64,000 nucleotides of DNA from Bradyrhizobium sp. 1 (GCF_023073315.1 NZ_JADPJH010000033.1:194132-258131), one strand, 5' to 3'; shown: positions 17,250-26,391, counted from the stretch's first letter. Notes: generated by a model from the letters alone, not told the origin. Numbers and translations are program-made.

Positions 17250-17959
17250 GCCAGTTCCTCCGCAACGGTCGGGAACAGGCGCTGATAGGCCTCGCCATAG
17301 GTCATGGGCACGCCGGTGTTGCGGCTGCCCTGGATGCCGCGGTTGAGCGCGACACGCTCGTAATAGCCCCAGAGATGCTTTTGCGCGGCGAGGATTTGGA
17401 ACGCCTCGTACTTCTCCTTCCAGACCTCGTCGATCTTGAGGAGCAGGTCCGGCTTGTAATTGCACTGCTCGGGCTGGTGCGGCTCGAACAAAAACACCGG
17501 CGGCGCCGAATATTGGTACTGCGCGCCGGGCTTGTGGCCCATGGCCTGCGCAACGACGCGCGTCTCCTGCGCGAAATGCGCCGCATTGGGGTGGTCGAAA
17601 TTGTAGGGATCTTCCAGCGCGTGCGTCAGCACGAAACTCGGATTGAGCTCGCGGTAGATGTCGACCATGCGGTCGAAATGCGCCTCTGTCAGCTTGAGCG
17701 GATAGTCGCCGCAGTCGAAGAATTCGATCTCGGCGCCCAACAGCTTTGCCGCCCGCTCCGCCTCGTCCTTGCGGCCGGCCTTCACCGATTCCAGCGTCGC
17801 GCCCTTTTCCTTCCAGGCAAACTGGCTTTCGCCGCGCTCGCCGAAGGACATGCAGACGATCTTCATGCGATAGCCCTTTTTCGCATGCAGCGCGATGGCG
17901 CCGCCGGCGCGCCAGACGAAATCGCCTGGATGTGCCGTGACCACGAGACCTGTTTTCAT
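17246..17959 (-). CDS. galB: 4-oxalomesaconate hydratase, GalB type (PIG-L superfamily)
   Basis: This 237-residue protein belongs to the PIG-L/LmbE fold. The usual deacetylase motif AHPDDE is replaced by AHPGDFVWRAGGAIALH, which is the form I recall for Pseudomonas GalB, the zinc-dependent hydratase of 4-carboxy-2-hydroxymuconate/oxalomesaconate. HPNAAHF supplies further metal His residues. It overlaps the CHA aldolase by 4 bp, the enzyme that uses its product. Automatic annotation often calls such proteins deacetylases, but context and motif argue for hydration. GalB rather than LigJ chemistry is inferred from the motif. Confidence 0.8.
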   Translation of the reverse strand: MKTGLVVTAHPGDFVWRAGGAIALHAKKGYRMKIVCMSFGERGESQFAWKEKGATLESVKAGRKDEAERAAKLLGAEIEFFDCGDYPLKLTEAHFDRMVDIYRELNPSFVLTHALEDPYNFDHPNAAHFAQETRVVAQAMGHKPGAQYQYSAPPVFLFEPHQPEQCNYKPDLLLKIDEVWKEKYEAFQILAAQKHLWGYYERVALNRGIQGSRNTGVPMTYGEAYQRLFPTVAEELA

Positions 17960-18025
17960 GGGACTACTCCCCTCTTTCGTTCGTCAACATCATAGACCGC
18001 CCGCGTCATGCCGGCAGCCAATTCA

Positions 18026-19327
18026 TCAGGCGGCAGTAGCCGCGGGTTCCTCGCCGTCGAGCACGCGCTTCAAGCGTTCGCTGTCGAGCGCACCTTCCCA
18101 TTTGGCGATCGCAATGGTCGCGACCGCGTTCCCGATCAGATTGGTTGGCGTCAGCCCCTGCGACATCAGGCGGTGAATGCCGAGCACCAGCGCGACGCTG
18201 ATCACGGGAATGGTACCGGTCGCAGACAATGTCGCCGCCAGCACGACAAAGGCGGCGCCCGCGATTCCCGCCGCGCCCTTGGAGGTCACGAGCAGGATCA
18301 GCAGCAATTCTATTTGCTCGGCGAGCCCGAACGGCGTGTTGGTCGCCTGCGCCAGGAACACCGAGGCAGCGGCAAGATAGAGACAGGTGCCGTCGAGATT
18401 GAAGGAGTAGCCAGTCGGGATCACCAGCCCGACCACGCTCTTCTCGCAGCCGGCCTTCTCCAGCTTGGTCAGCATCCGCGGCAGCACCGTCTCGGACGAT
18501 GTGGTGGCGATGCAGATCAGCAACTCTTCCCAGATGTAGCGGATCAGCTTGAGCAGCGAGAAGCCGCAGAACCGCGCGACCGGGCCGAGCGCCACGACGA
18601 TGAAGATCACGCAAGTGAGATAAAACCCGCCCAGCAGCTTGCCGAGCGAGGCCAGCGAGCCGACGCCGAACTTGCCGACAGTAAAGGCAATCGCGCCGAA
18701 CGCGCCGATCGGCGCCGCCCACATCACGAAGCCGACGACGGCGAACACCATCTTGGCGGCGATGTCGACCAGATGGACCAGCGGCGCACCGCGCTCGCCG
18801 AGCTGGACCAGCGCGAAGCCGCACATGACCGAGATGAACAGGACCTGGAGGATGTTGCCCTCGGCAAAGGCGCCGATGAATGTCGCCGGCACGATGTTGA
18901 GGAGAAACGGCACGAAGCCGATCACAGCGGTCTGCTTGACATAAGGCTCGACCGCGCTGGCATTGATGCTGGCGGGATCGATGTTCATGCCGGCGCCTGG
19001 CTTGAGCACATTCACCGCAACGAGACCGATGATCAGCGCGATCGTCGTCATGATCTCGAAATAGACGATCGCTTTCACCGCGACGCGTCCCACTCGCGCC
19101 ATGTCGGCCATGTGCGCGATGCCATGGACGACAGTGCAGAAGATGATCGGCGCGATCAGCATCCGGATCGCTTTGATGAAGGCGTCCCCAAGCGGCTGCA
19201 TCTTGGCGCCCGCCTCGGGGTTGACGATCCCAAGCGCGATGCCGGCCGCCATGGCGATCAGCACCTGGATCCAGAGCTCCTTCCACCAGGCGCGCCCGCG
19301 CGGCTTGTCGATCGCGAGCGACGTCAT
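18026..19327 (-). CDS. dctA: C4-dicarboxylate:cation symporter (DctA)
   Basis: This 433-residue DAACS transporter has eight TM segments plus two re-entrant loops. Family signatures are FIKAIRMLIAPIIFCTVVHG, the serine-rich TTSSETVLPRMLTKLE loop, GTCLYLAAASVFLAQ and the C-terminal NLIGNAVATIAIAKWEG. DctA proteins import succinate, fumarate, malate and orotate with protons or sodium. Inside an operon for tricarboxylate-like ring-fission products it may instead import the aromatic dicarboxylate substrate or PDC. Its ATG overlaps the downstream-facing LigI stop by 4 bp, so expression is tied to that gene. Confidence 0.88.
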   Translation of the reverse strand: MTSLAIDKPRGRAWWKELWIQVLIAMAAGIALGIVNPEAGAKMQPLGDAFIKAIRMLIAPIIFCTVVHGIAHMADMARVGRVAVKAIVYFEIMTTIALIIGLVAVNVLKPGAGMNIDPASINASAVEPYVKQTAVIGFVPFLLNIVPATFIGAFAEGNILQVLFISVMCGFALVQLGERGAPLVHLVDIAAKMVFAVVGFVMWAAPIGAFGAIAFTVGKFGVGSLASLGKLLGGFYLTCVIFIVVALGPVARFCGFSLLKLIRYIWEELLICIATTSSETVLPRMLTKLEKAGCEKSVVGLVIPTGYSFNLDGTCLYLAAASVFLAQATNTPFGLAEQIELLLILLVTSKGAAGIAGAAFVVLAATLSATGTIPVISVALVLGIHRLMSQGLTPTNLIGNAVATIAIAKWEGALDSERLKRVLDGEEPAATAA

Positions 19328-20211
19328 TGGTCGAACTCGAACAGGCGTGCGGGATTGTCGACGAGTATCTTTTGCTGAAACTCCGGCTCCGGCGCGAACA
19401 GCGGAATCAGATCGACGAGGTCGCCGTCATTCGGCATCACCTTGACATTGGGATGCGGCCAGTCGGTGCCCCAGATAATACGGTCGGGCGCGGTCTCGAC
19501 GATCTTTCGCGCGAACGGCACGGCGTCGGCAAAGGGCGGACCAGCCGAGGAGACACGTTCGGAGCCGCAGATCTTGACCCAGCATTTCTCGTCGCGCTGC
19601 ATCAGCTCGATCAGAATCCTGAACGGAAGCTGGTCGAGCCCCTCCGACGCCTTCACCCGTCCCATGTGGTCGATGGTGTAGCTCAGCGGCAGCTTTGTCA
19701 GCATGTCGGCATATTCAGGCAGGTCGATCGCATCGAAATGCAGATCGATGTGCCAGCCGAGCGGCGCGACCATCGCGACGATGCGGTCGAACGCGCGCTT
19801 GTCGGGGACGCCGCCGAGATGGCGGACGAAATTGAACCGGCAGCCGCGGAAGCCACCCTCGTGCAGCACACGAAGCTCGCGCTCGGTGATGCTGTCGTCG
19901 AAATTGGCGACCGCGCGGTAAGCCCCATGACTCTCAGCGATGGCATGAAGCGCCACGGTGTTATCGGTGCCGTGCACGCTCGCATTGACAATGACGGCGC
20001 GCTCCACCCCGAGCTTGGCATGCAGGATGCGAAAGTCCTCCAGCGGCGCATCAGGCGGCGTGTATGAGCGATCCGGCGCGTAAGGGTATTTGGCGCCAGG
20101 ACCGAAGATGTGGCAATGCGCGTCGCAGGACAGTTTTGGCAGCCTGAACTTCGGCGTACGCGTGTTCGGATCGGGCGGCGGAATGGTCGGCGTGTACATC
20201 ATGCTCATCAT
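19324..20211 (-). CDS. ligI: 2-pyrone-4,6-dicarboxylate lactonase (LigI-like)
   Basis: This 295-residue amidohydrolase hydrolyses PDC to 4-oxalomesaconate in the cognate family. LigI hallmarks are DAHCHIFGPGAKYPYAPDRSY, NASVHGTDN, GWHIDLHFDAIDL, TIDHMGRVKAS and the catalytic Asp in WGTDWPHPNVK, and the length matches LigI. No signal peptide is present, so it acts in the cytoplasm, feeding the GalB-type hydratase and LigK-type aldolase in the same operon. It overlaps a signal-bearing paralogue upstream by 4 bp. Substrate identity is by family and context. Confidence 0.85.
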   Translation of the reverse strand: MMSMMYTPTIPPPDPNTRTPKFRLPKLSCDAHCHIFGPGAKYPYAPDRSYTPPDAPLEDFRILHAKLGVERAVIVNASVHGTDNTVALHAIAESHGAYRAVANFDDSITERELRVLHEGGFRGCRFNFVRHLGGVPDKRAFDRIVAMVAPLGWHIDLHFDAIDLPEYADMLTKLPLSYTIDHMGRVKASEGLDQLPFRILIELMQRDEKCWVKICGSERVSSAGPPFADAVPFARKIVETAPDRIIWGTDWPHPNVKVMPNDGDLVDLIPLFAPEPEFQQKILVDNPARLFEFDQ

Positions 20212-21176
20212 GTGAACTTGAACAGGCGCGCGGGATTATCGACCAGCAGTTTTTGCCGGACCTTCTCATCTGGCGCGTACAGGGGAATGAGATCGACGAG
20301 ATCGCCGTCATTCGGCATGATCTTGACGTTGGGATGCGGCCAGTCGGTACCCCAGATGACGCGGCCGGGCGCGTTGTCGATCAGCGCCTTCGCGAACGGC
20401 ACGGCATCGTGGAACGGCTTGCCGGCGGCGGAGGCACGTTCGAGACCGGTGATCTTGACCCAGCACTTCTCGTCCTTCTTCTGAAGGTCGAGCAGCGCGG
20501 TGAAGCCGGGATCGTCGAGGCCTTTCGCGGCCTGCACCGTACCCATGTGATCGATCACGTAAGGCGCGGGCAGCGCGGTCAGGATGGGTGCGAATTCGGC
20601 GATCGTGCCGGGCTCGAAATAGACGTCGATGTGCCAGCCGAGCTCGGCGACGCGATGCACGATGCGCTGGAATTTTGTCATGTCGCCGACGCCGCCGAGG
20701 CGCTTGAGGAAGGCGAAGCGGCAGCCGCAGATGCCGCCTTTGTCTAGCGCCGCGAGCTCCTTCTCGCTCATCTCGTCATTGACGTTGGCGATGCCCTTGT
20801 AGGCGCCCTCGCTTTGGGCAATGGCATCGGTGACGACACGGTTGTCGGTGCCGTGCACCGTGGCATTCACGATCACGCAGCGCTCGACGCCGATCTTTTC
20901 GTGGACGCTGCGGAACGCCTCCAGGGGCGCATCGGCCGTGTTGTAGGGGCGCTTTTCCGAGAAGGGGTAACGGGACGCCGGCCCGAAGATGTGGGTGTGG
21001 CTGTCGCAGGATTTCGGCGGCAGCTTGAACGACGGCACTTTCGGATTCGGATCCGGCGGCGCGATCGTCGGGATCGCCGTCGGATCGACGCCTTGCGTGC
21101 GCGCTTCGCTCGCAAGCGTCGCGCCAGCCAAGCCGGTCAAGCCGGTCAAGAGATGCAAGCATTCCCGCCTGTTCAT
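20208..21176 (-). CDS. LigI-like lactonase with Tat-type signal peptide
   Basis: This 322-residue paralogue of the following LigI keeps SHTHIFGPASRYPFS, NATVHGTDN, VIDHMGTVQA and WGTDWPHPNVK, so all visible metal and catalytic residues are present. Unlike its neighbour it begins MNRRECLHLLTGL and a hydrophobic stretch ending near ASEA, which reads as a twin-arginine export signal. I start at 21176; an earlier in-frame codon at 21188 adds four residues. Export would place a pyrone or lactone hydrolase in the periplasm, next to the DctA importer encoded in the same operon. It begins about 75 bp below the TetR stop and is likely co-transcribed with it. Confidence 0.8.
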   Translation of the reverse strand: MNRRECLHLLTGLTGLAGATLASEARTQGVDPTAIPTIAPPDPNPKVPSFKLPPKSCDSHTHIFGPASRYPFSEKRPYNTADAPLEAFRSVHEKIGVERCVIVNATVHGTDNRVVTDAIAQSEGAYKGIANVNDEMSEKELAALDKGGICGCRFAFLKRLGGVGDMTKFQRIVHRVAELGWHIDVYFEPGTIAEFAPILTALPAPYVIDHMGTVQAAKGLDDPGFTALLDLQKKDEKCWVKITGLERASAAGKPFHDAVPFAKALIDNAPGRVIWGTDWPHPNVKIMPNDGDLVDLIPLYAPDEKVRQKLLVDNPARLFKFT

Positions 21177-21251
21177 TTCCCAAAGCACCCTGTCACATGG
21201 TCCGCTTGCGAGCGGAAGCGCTGTTACGCGCCTCCGCTCGGGCGGTTTCTT

Positions 21252-21962
21252 TCAAGTCTTGCTGCTGACGACCGGCCGCCGCCGCGCCGGCGCAGCCTGA
21301 TCGAGCGCCGGCGCCTGGAACGCGGCAACACTGGCCTGCACCAATTGCTCGATGGCGCTGGCGGCATCGCTGCCGTCGGCCTCGCCGCGCGACAGGCGCG
21401 AGACGCGATCCGGCGTCACCAGCGAATAATAGAGTGCGCCGAGCAGGAAATGGCTGCGCCAGACGATGTCGGTGCGGGGAACATGCGGCAGGCTGTCGTG
21501 GATCGCGTCGATGAAGGCGTGGCTGGTGTCGTCAAAGGTCTGCGCGATGATTTTTCGCGCGACCTCGTTGCCTTCGGCGGACATCACCGCGCGAAGCCGC
21601 GTGAAGCGTGCCCCGCCGCCGGCGAGATCGCTGCCCGAGGTGAAAGCCGGTGCCACATAGGCCCGCACCACGGCTTCGAGCCGGTCCTGGAGATCGCGCA
21701 CGCGCTTGGCGGCGGCGAGCAGCTCGGAACGGCGCAAATTCATCGGCCCGCAATGCCGCCGGTAGATTTCCAGCAGCAGGCCGTCCTTGGTCTTGAAATG
21801 ATAGGTCACGCTGCCGGGATTGGCTCCGGCCGCCTGTGCGATGTCGCGCACCGAGACGGCGTTGAAGCCGTTGGTGGCGAACAGCTCCTCGGCCGCGGCG
21901 AGAATCGCCTCGCGCATATTCGGCTTGCGTGCCGTTTCCTTGCTGGTGGGCTTGCGTACCAT
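21252..21962 (-). CDS. TetR-family regulator heading the LigI/GalB/LigK operon
   Basis: This 236-residue TetR protein has its helix-turn-helix at residues ~15-60 (MREAILAAAEELFATNGF, VSVRDIAQAAGANPGSVTYHFKTKDGLL) and a variable helical ligand domain with an Arg/Pro-rich C-terminal tail. I start at 21962: the ATG lies 5 bp below a palindrome that is almost certainly its own operator, so the protein should repress its own operon. The same promoter-operator precedes the extradiol dioxygenase at 44347-45315. The inducer is probably a ring-fission product or the aromatic acid itself. Confidence 0.87.
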   Translation of the reverse strand: MVRKPTSKETARKPNMREAILAAAEELFATNGFNAVSVRDIAQAAGANPGSVTYHFKTKDGLLLEIYRRHCGPMNLRRSELLAAAKRVRDLQDRLEAVVRAYVAPAFTSGSDLAGGGARFTRLRAVMSAEGNEVARKIIAQTFDDTSHAFIDAIHDSLPHVPRTDIVWRSHFLLGALYYSLVTPDRVSRLSRGEADGSDAASAIEQLVQASVAAFQAPALDQAAPARRRPVVSSKT

Positions 21963-21966
21963 GTGA

Positions 21967-22001
21967 TTTGTACTATCGTACAAAAGATCAGGTCTCGTCA
22001 A
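21967..22001 (-). promoter_or_regulatory. TetR operon promoter and TTTGTAC-N4-GTACAAA operator
   Basis: The operator TTTGTACTATCGTACAAA occupies 21967-21984. A minus-strand -35 box TTGACG lies at 22001-21996, so the operator covers the expected -10 and start region. Over 40 bases (21967-22006) the sequence is identical at 35 positions to 45358-45397 in front of the extradiol dioxygenase gene, with the same operator-to--35 spacing of 12 bp. Predicted initiation falls at or very near the TetR start codon. Confidence 0.75.
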
Positions 22002-22078
22002 CAAAAACCACGGGCAATGTCCGGGAGCGGCTCGGAAGACCACCGCGCGGACGCGAATGCCCCAAGGAGTGCTGAATA

Positions 22079-23059
22079 ATGCTGGGTTTGAACAAGACGA
22101 TCGGCGCTTGCATGCTGGGCGCCGGTCTGCTGCTGGCGGGCGCCGCCGCGCAGGCTGCCGACAATTATCCGAGCAAGCCGGTCCACATCCTCGTGCCCTA
22201 CGCGGCCGGCGGCGCGGTCGACGTGCTCGCGCGCACGCTCGCCCAGGCGCTGGCGAAGAATTGGGGCCAGCAGCCGGTGATCGACAACCGTCCCGGCGCC
22301 GGCGGCATCGTTGCCTCGCAGGCGCTGACGCAGGCCGCGCCCGACGGCTACACGCTGATCCTGGTCGCGAGCGGCCACCCCCTCAACCAGTTCATCTATC
22401 CGAGCGTGCCCTACGATACGTTCAAGGATTTTACCGCGATCAGTGAAGTTGCCTCCTCGCCGCTCGCGATCGTGGTGGCCAAGGACAGCCCGTACAAGAC
22501 GCTCGGTGATCTCCTCACTGCTGCCAAGAAGGAGCCGGACAAGCTCTCCTACGGCATGTCCGGCAACGGCACCTCGGCGCATCTCGCCGGCGAGCTCTTG
22601 AAATACATGTCCGGCACCAAGATCGTCGCGATCCCCTACAAGGGCGGCGCACCGGCGCTGACCGCCGTGATCGCCGGCGACATCCCGCTCAGCATCAACC
22701 CGCTCGCGGAAGCGATCAGCCAGCTCGAAGGCGGCCCGGTGCGCGCACTCGCAGTGACCTCGGCCGAACGCTCCAAGGCGCTGCCTGATGTTCCGACCAT
22801 CGCGGAGGCAGGCGTCGCAGGCTACGACGTCTCGGTCTGGTGGGGCGTCCTCGGTCCGGCAAAGATGCCGCCAGAGATCGTGGCGAAGATCGAGACAGAT
22901 CTGAAGGCCGCGCTACAGGATCCGAACGTGCTGTCGACGCTCGGCAAGATCGGCGCGGCCCCGGTCGGCTCCTCCGCCAAGGACTTTGACGCCTACATGC
23001 ATGCCGAGGCGACCAAATGGGAGCCGGTGCTGAAGGCCGCCGACATCCGCGCGCAGTGA
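22079..23059 (+). CDS. Bug-family (TctC-like) solute-binding protein
   Basis: This 326-residue periplasmic protein has a Sec signal peptide ending near AAAQA and the Bug signature YPSKPVHILVPYAAGGAVDVLART, followed by GGIVASQALTQAAPDGYTL and PYKGGAPALTAVIAGDI. Bug proteins bind carboxylated ligands and serve tripartite tricarboxylate transporters or act as sensors; no TctAB membrane genes lie here. An AAGGAG site precedes the ATG. It is divergent from the TetR operon and shares its upstream region, so it may capture the carboxylated aromatic that the operon degrades. Confidence 0.87.
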   Translation: MLGLNKTIGACMLGAGLLLAGAAAQAADNYPSKPVHILVPYAAGGAVDVLARTLAQALAKNWGQQPVIDNRPGAGGIVASQALTQAAPDGYTLILVASGHPLNQFIYPSVPYDTFKDFTAISEVASSPLAIVVAKDSPYKTLGDLLTAAKKEPDKLSYGMSGNGTSAHLAGELLKYMSGTKIVAIPYKGGAPALTAVIAGDIPLSINPLAEAISQLEGGPVRALAVTSAERSKALPDVPTIAEAGVAGYDVSVWWGVLGPAKMPPEIVAKIETDLKAALQDPNVLSTLGKIGAAPVGSSAKDFDAYMHAEATKWEPVLKAADIRAQ

Positions 23060-23070
23060 GGGCTCTTCAC

Positions 23071-23862
23071 ATGAGGATTTCTTCTGAGCGTCTCGCGCGC
23101 ACCGCCCTTCTCGCCGTCGCTCTCACCAGCCTGCTCGGCGCGCCCGTGCGCGCCGATGGGGAAGCAAAGCTGCTGGCGCCGAGCGGCACTCTTTGCGTCG
23201 GCATCTATCCGGGTAGCCCGACCTCGATGGTGTCAGATGCGGCCGGCAAGCCGCACGGCCTCGCCTACGATCTCGGCGGCGAGCTGGCAAAGCGGCTCGG
23301 CGTCGGCATCGACTATGTCAGGTTTCAGCGCGTCGCCGACATCGTCACCGCGATCCACGACGGCCAGATCGACTTCACCGTGACCAATGCCACGCCGGCC
23401 CGCGCCAATGAAGTCAGCTTCAGCCAGCCCGTGCTAGCCATCGAGCTCGGCTATCTCGTCCCGGTGAATTCCCCGATCGGCAAGATCGAGGACATCGACA
23501 AGCCCGGCGTGAAGATTGGCGTCACCAAAGGATCGACCTCCGAACGCACACTGCCGGCGAAATTCAAGAACGCGTCCATCGTTCCCGCCGAAAGCGTCAA
23601 GATCGCCATCGCCATGTTCGGGAGCGGTGAGATCGATCTCTACGCGACCAACAAGCCGACCCTGTTCGAGATGTCCGACCAGATGACGGGCGCAAAGATC
23701 CTCGACGGCAATTGGGGCGCCGAGCATATGGCGATCGCGATCCCCAAGGGGCGCGAGGACGCGCTCCCCCTGCTCAACCGTTTCGTGGCGGACGAGCAGT
23801 CCTCCGGCGCGCTGGACACGATCCAGCAGCAGGCAGGCCTCCGCGGCACGACCAAGGAATAG
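23071..23862 (+). CDS. ABC-type polar amino-acid/organic-acid binding protein (orphan)
   Basis: This 263-residue periplasmic protein has a signal peptide ending near GAPVRA and a PBPb/GltI fold: LCVGIYPGSPTSMVSDAAGKPHGLAYDLGGELAKRLG, then GVKIGVTKGSTSERTLP. It starts at 23071, 11 bp after the Bug gene, so the two binding proteins of different families are co-transcribed. No ABC permease or ATPase accompanies it. It ends 6 bp from a convergent MscS gene. The ligand is unknown. Confidence 0.8.
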   Translation: MRISSERLARTALLAVALTSLLGAPVRADGEAKLLAPSGTLCVGIYPGSPTSMVSDAAGKPHGLAYDLGGELAKRLGVGIDYVRFQRVADIVTAIHDGQIDFTVTNATPARANEVSFSQPVLAIELGYLVPVNSPIGKIEDIDKPGVKIGVTKGSTSERTLPAKFKNASIVPAESVKIAIAMFGSGEIDLYATNKPTLFEMSDQMTGAKILDGNWGAEHMAIAIPKGREDALPLLNRFVADEQSSGALDTIQQQAGLRGTTKE

Positions 23863-23868
23863 CACTGC

Positions 23869-25014
23869 TCAATTGCGCGCGCTCGCCCGCATCTTGTCCG
23901 GTGCGGCGGATCGCTGCAGAAATTCGGTATCGTCGCTTCCACCCTGCGGGATCAGGATCGCCCGCTCGCGCGGCAGCGCTTCCGGCATCTCGTCGCGGAT
24001 GAAGGCGATCAGCTTCTCCCGCATCTCGCAGCGTAAATCCCAGGATTGCGGCGCATTGCGCGCGCTGACCAGCGCGCGCAGCTCGACGGTGCGCGCATCC
24101 GCGTCGATCACCTGGAGATTGACCACCGCGCCGTCCCAAAGCTCCGACTCCTTCACCGCCTCCGCCAGCCAGCGCCGGATGCGGGGCACGTCGGCGCGGT
24201 AGTCGACATGGAACGCGATCACGCCGATCAGGGACGCCGTGTCGCGTGTCCAGTTCTGGAACGGCTTTTCGATGAAATAGGACAGCGGCACCACCATGCG
24301 GCGCCAGTCCCACAGCCGGATCACCACATAGGTCGCGGCGATGTCCTCGACCCAGCCCCACTCGTTCTCGATGATGACGGCATCCTCGATGCGGATCGGC
24401 TGGGTGATCGCGATCTGCAAACCCGCGATCAGGTTGCTGAGCAGCGGCCGCGCGGCAAGACCGACGATGATACCGGCCGCACCGGCGGAGGCGAACAGGC
24501 TGACGCCATATTGCCTGACCGAATCGAACGTCATCAGCGCGGTCGAGACCGTGATGATGACGATGATCGTGTCGGTCACGCGCTTGAACACGCGCACTTG
24601 CGTGACGTGCTTGCGCGCCACGAAATTCTCGGCGACATCACGAAAGTTCTGCAAGTAGCGCGCCGCGCTCATGTCGACGATCCGGATCGAGATCCAGCCG
24701 ATCAGGGCGATGACGGCGACGACAAACAGACGCATCAGCGGCGTGCGGAATGCGTCGTCCAGTGGCGCGAGCGGGAGGACCAGCGCGACCGCGGCCAGAC
24801 ACAGCGCCAGCTGGGCCGGGCCGGAGGTGCGCTCGACGAACACGCCCAGAAGCGGAAGACGAGTTCCGAAGGTGCGATTCAGTAGCCAAACGGCGAACCG
24901 ATAGAGGGACAGCGCAAGTATCATCGCCCCGGTGACCAGGACGAGACCGAGAAACCACGACGGTATCCATCCGAACATCTTGTCGATGTCGGCCATAAGG
25001 GCCTGCCAATTCAT
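23869..25014 (-). CDS. MscS-family mechanosensitive channel
   Basis: This 381-residue channel has about five N-terminal hydrophobic helices. The pore-lining helix and beta domain are typical of MscS: GAAGIIVGLAARPLLSNLIAGLQIAITQPIRIEDAVII, then WGWVEDIAATYVVIRLWDWRR and PLSYFIEKPFQNW. A cytoplasmic C-terminal alpha-beta domain follows. It would open on membrane tension to relieve osmotic downshock, though some members transport other solutes. It is divergent from the DUF763 gene and convergent with the binding-protein gene. Confidence 0.88.
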   Translation of the reverse strand: MNWQALMADIDKMFGWIPSWFLGLVLVTGAMILALSLYRFAVWLLNRTFGTRLPLLGVFVERTSGPAQLALCLAAVALVLPLAPLDDAFRTPLMRLFVVAVIALIGWISIRIVDMSAARYLQNFRDVAENFVARKHVTQVRVFKRVTDTIIVIITVSTALMTFDSVRQYGVSLFASAGAAGIIVGLAARPLLSNLIAGLQIAITQPIRIEDAVIIENEWGWVEDIAATYVVIRLWDWRRMVVPLSYFIEKPFQNWTRDTASLIGVIAFHVDYRADVPRIRRWLAEAVKESELWDGAVVNLQVIDADARTVELRALVSARNAPQSWDLRCEMREKLIAFIRDEMPEALPRERAILIPQGGSDDTEFLQRSAAPDKMRASARN

Positions 25015-25140
25015 TTAAGTCCCCCGGAATTGCATTCGCTGCTGCGCCAACGCGTTCCGGCGGGCTTCGCTCCCCCGCTCAATGCAACGCAGCATCCCTC
25101 TGGTGCAATCGTCGCTGAATTGCGCTATTTCTGTGCAATC

Positions 25141-26391
25141 ATGACTCGACGGACCGGCAGCGCCGATCTTCCTCTCCACAACGGGCGGGTTCCGCCGTGG
25201 CTTGCGAGCCGTATGGCGTCGCTCGGCGCGATCGTCACGCAGGCGATCGTGCACCATTACGGCCGCGATGCGTTTCTCCAGCGTCTCTCGCATCCATTCT
25301 GGTTCCAGTCGTTCGGCGCCGTGATGGGGATGGACTGGCACTCCTCCGGCATCACCACCTCCGTGATCGGCGCGCTGAAGCGAGGGCTCGGCCCGCTCCA
25401 GGATGAGCTCGGCATCTATGTCTGCGGCGGCCGCGGCCAGCACTCGCGCAAGACGCCGGACGAATTGATGCAGCTCGGTGACCGCGTCGGCTTCGACGGT
25501 GTAGCGCTCACGCGCGCCAGCCGCCTGGTCGCAAAGGTTGACAGCGCGGCCGTGCAGGACGGCTTTGATCTCTACCTGCACGGCTTCTTCGTCACCGCCG
25601 ATGCCAAATGGACTGTGGTGCAGCAGGGCATGAACGGCGATAAGCGGCAGGCCCGCCGCTATCACTGGCATTCCGAATCGCTCAGGAGTTTTGTCGATAC
25701 GCCGCACAGCGCGATCGACGGCCCGCAGCAGGGCGAGATCGTCAATCTCACCGACCACCGCGCCGATGTCTCGCGCTCCGCGCAGCTCGAGCTGTTGAGC
25801 GATCTCGGCCCCGATCGCATCCTCACCGAATTCGAGCGGCTCACCGGGACTGCGCCCGAGCCGGCACAGGGGATGCTGCCGCACCTGATCATGCCCGCGC
25901 ATCACGATGTCCGGCCCAAGGATGTGTTCGCGCGGCGCCTGCACGGCACGCTGGCCGCGGCCGCCGAGCGCGGGCCCGTCGACTTCCCAGAGTTGCTGCT
26001 GACGCCCGGCGTCGGCGCGCGCACCGTGCGCTCGCTGGCCATGGTCGCCGAGGTCGTGCACGGCGCGCCCTATCGCTTCAACGACCCCGCACGCTTCTCG
26101 CTCGCCCATGGCGGCAAGGACCGGCATCCCTACCCCGTCCCGATCAAGGTCTATGACGAGACCATCCGCGTGCTGAAGGGCGCGATTCAGAACGCCAAGC
26201 TCGGCCGCGACGAAGAGATGCAGGCGATCAGGCGCCTCGACGACCAGGCGCGGCGGCTGGAGCGCACCGCAGATGGGCCGTCTGTCGAGACCTACATCGC
26301 TGGCGAGCGCGCCGCCTCACCCGGTCTCGATGGTCGCTCCGTGTTCGGTTGGGAGCGCGATCTTGTGCCGGCAAAAAAGCGGACCGGCTGA
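25141..26391 (+). CDS. DUF763-family protein
   Basis: The product is about 416 residues. The DUF763 N-terminal block is evident: DLPLHNGRVPPWLASRMASLG, FGAVMGMDWHSSGITTSVIGALKRG, a GIYVCGGRGQHSRKTPDEL loop, then a conserved GMNGDKRQARRYHW. The family is common in archaea and scattered in bacteria and has no settled function; conserved His/Cys/Trp positions suggest a nucleic-acid or nucleotide role. I start at 25141 (MTRRTG); the upstream extension shows no conserved motif. Its 3' end contains a terminator that serves the opposite strand. Context gives no functional hint. Confidence 0.8.
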   Translation: MTRRTGSADLPLHNGRVPPWLASRMASLGAIVTQAIVHHYGRDAFLQRLSHPFWFQSFGAVMGMDWHSSGITTSVIGALKRGLGPLQDELGIYVCGGRGQHSRKTPDELMQLGDRVGFDGVALTRASRLVAKVDSAAVQDGFDLYLHGFFVTADAKWTVVQQGMNGDKRQARRYHWHSESLRSFVDTPHSAIDGPQQGEIVNLTDHRADVSRSAQLELLSDLGPDRILTEFERLTGTAPEPAQGMLPHLIMPAHHDVRPKDVFARRLHGTLAAAAERGPVDFPELLLTPGVGARTVRSLAMVAEVVHGAPYRFNDPARFSLAHGGKDRHPYPVPIKVYDETIRVLKGAIQNAKLGRDEEMQAIRRLDDQARRLERTADGPSVETYIAGERAASPGLDGRSVFGWERDLVPAKKRTG

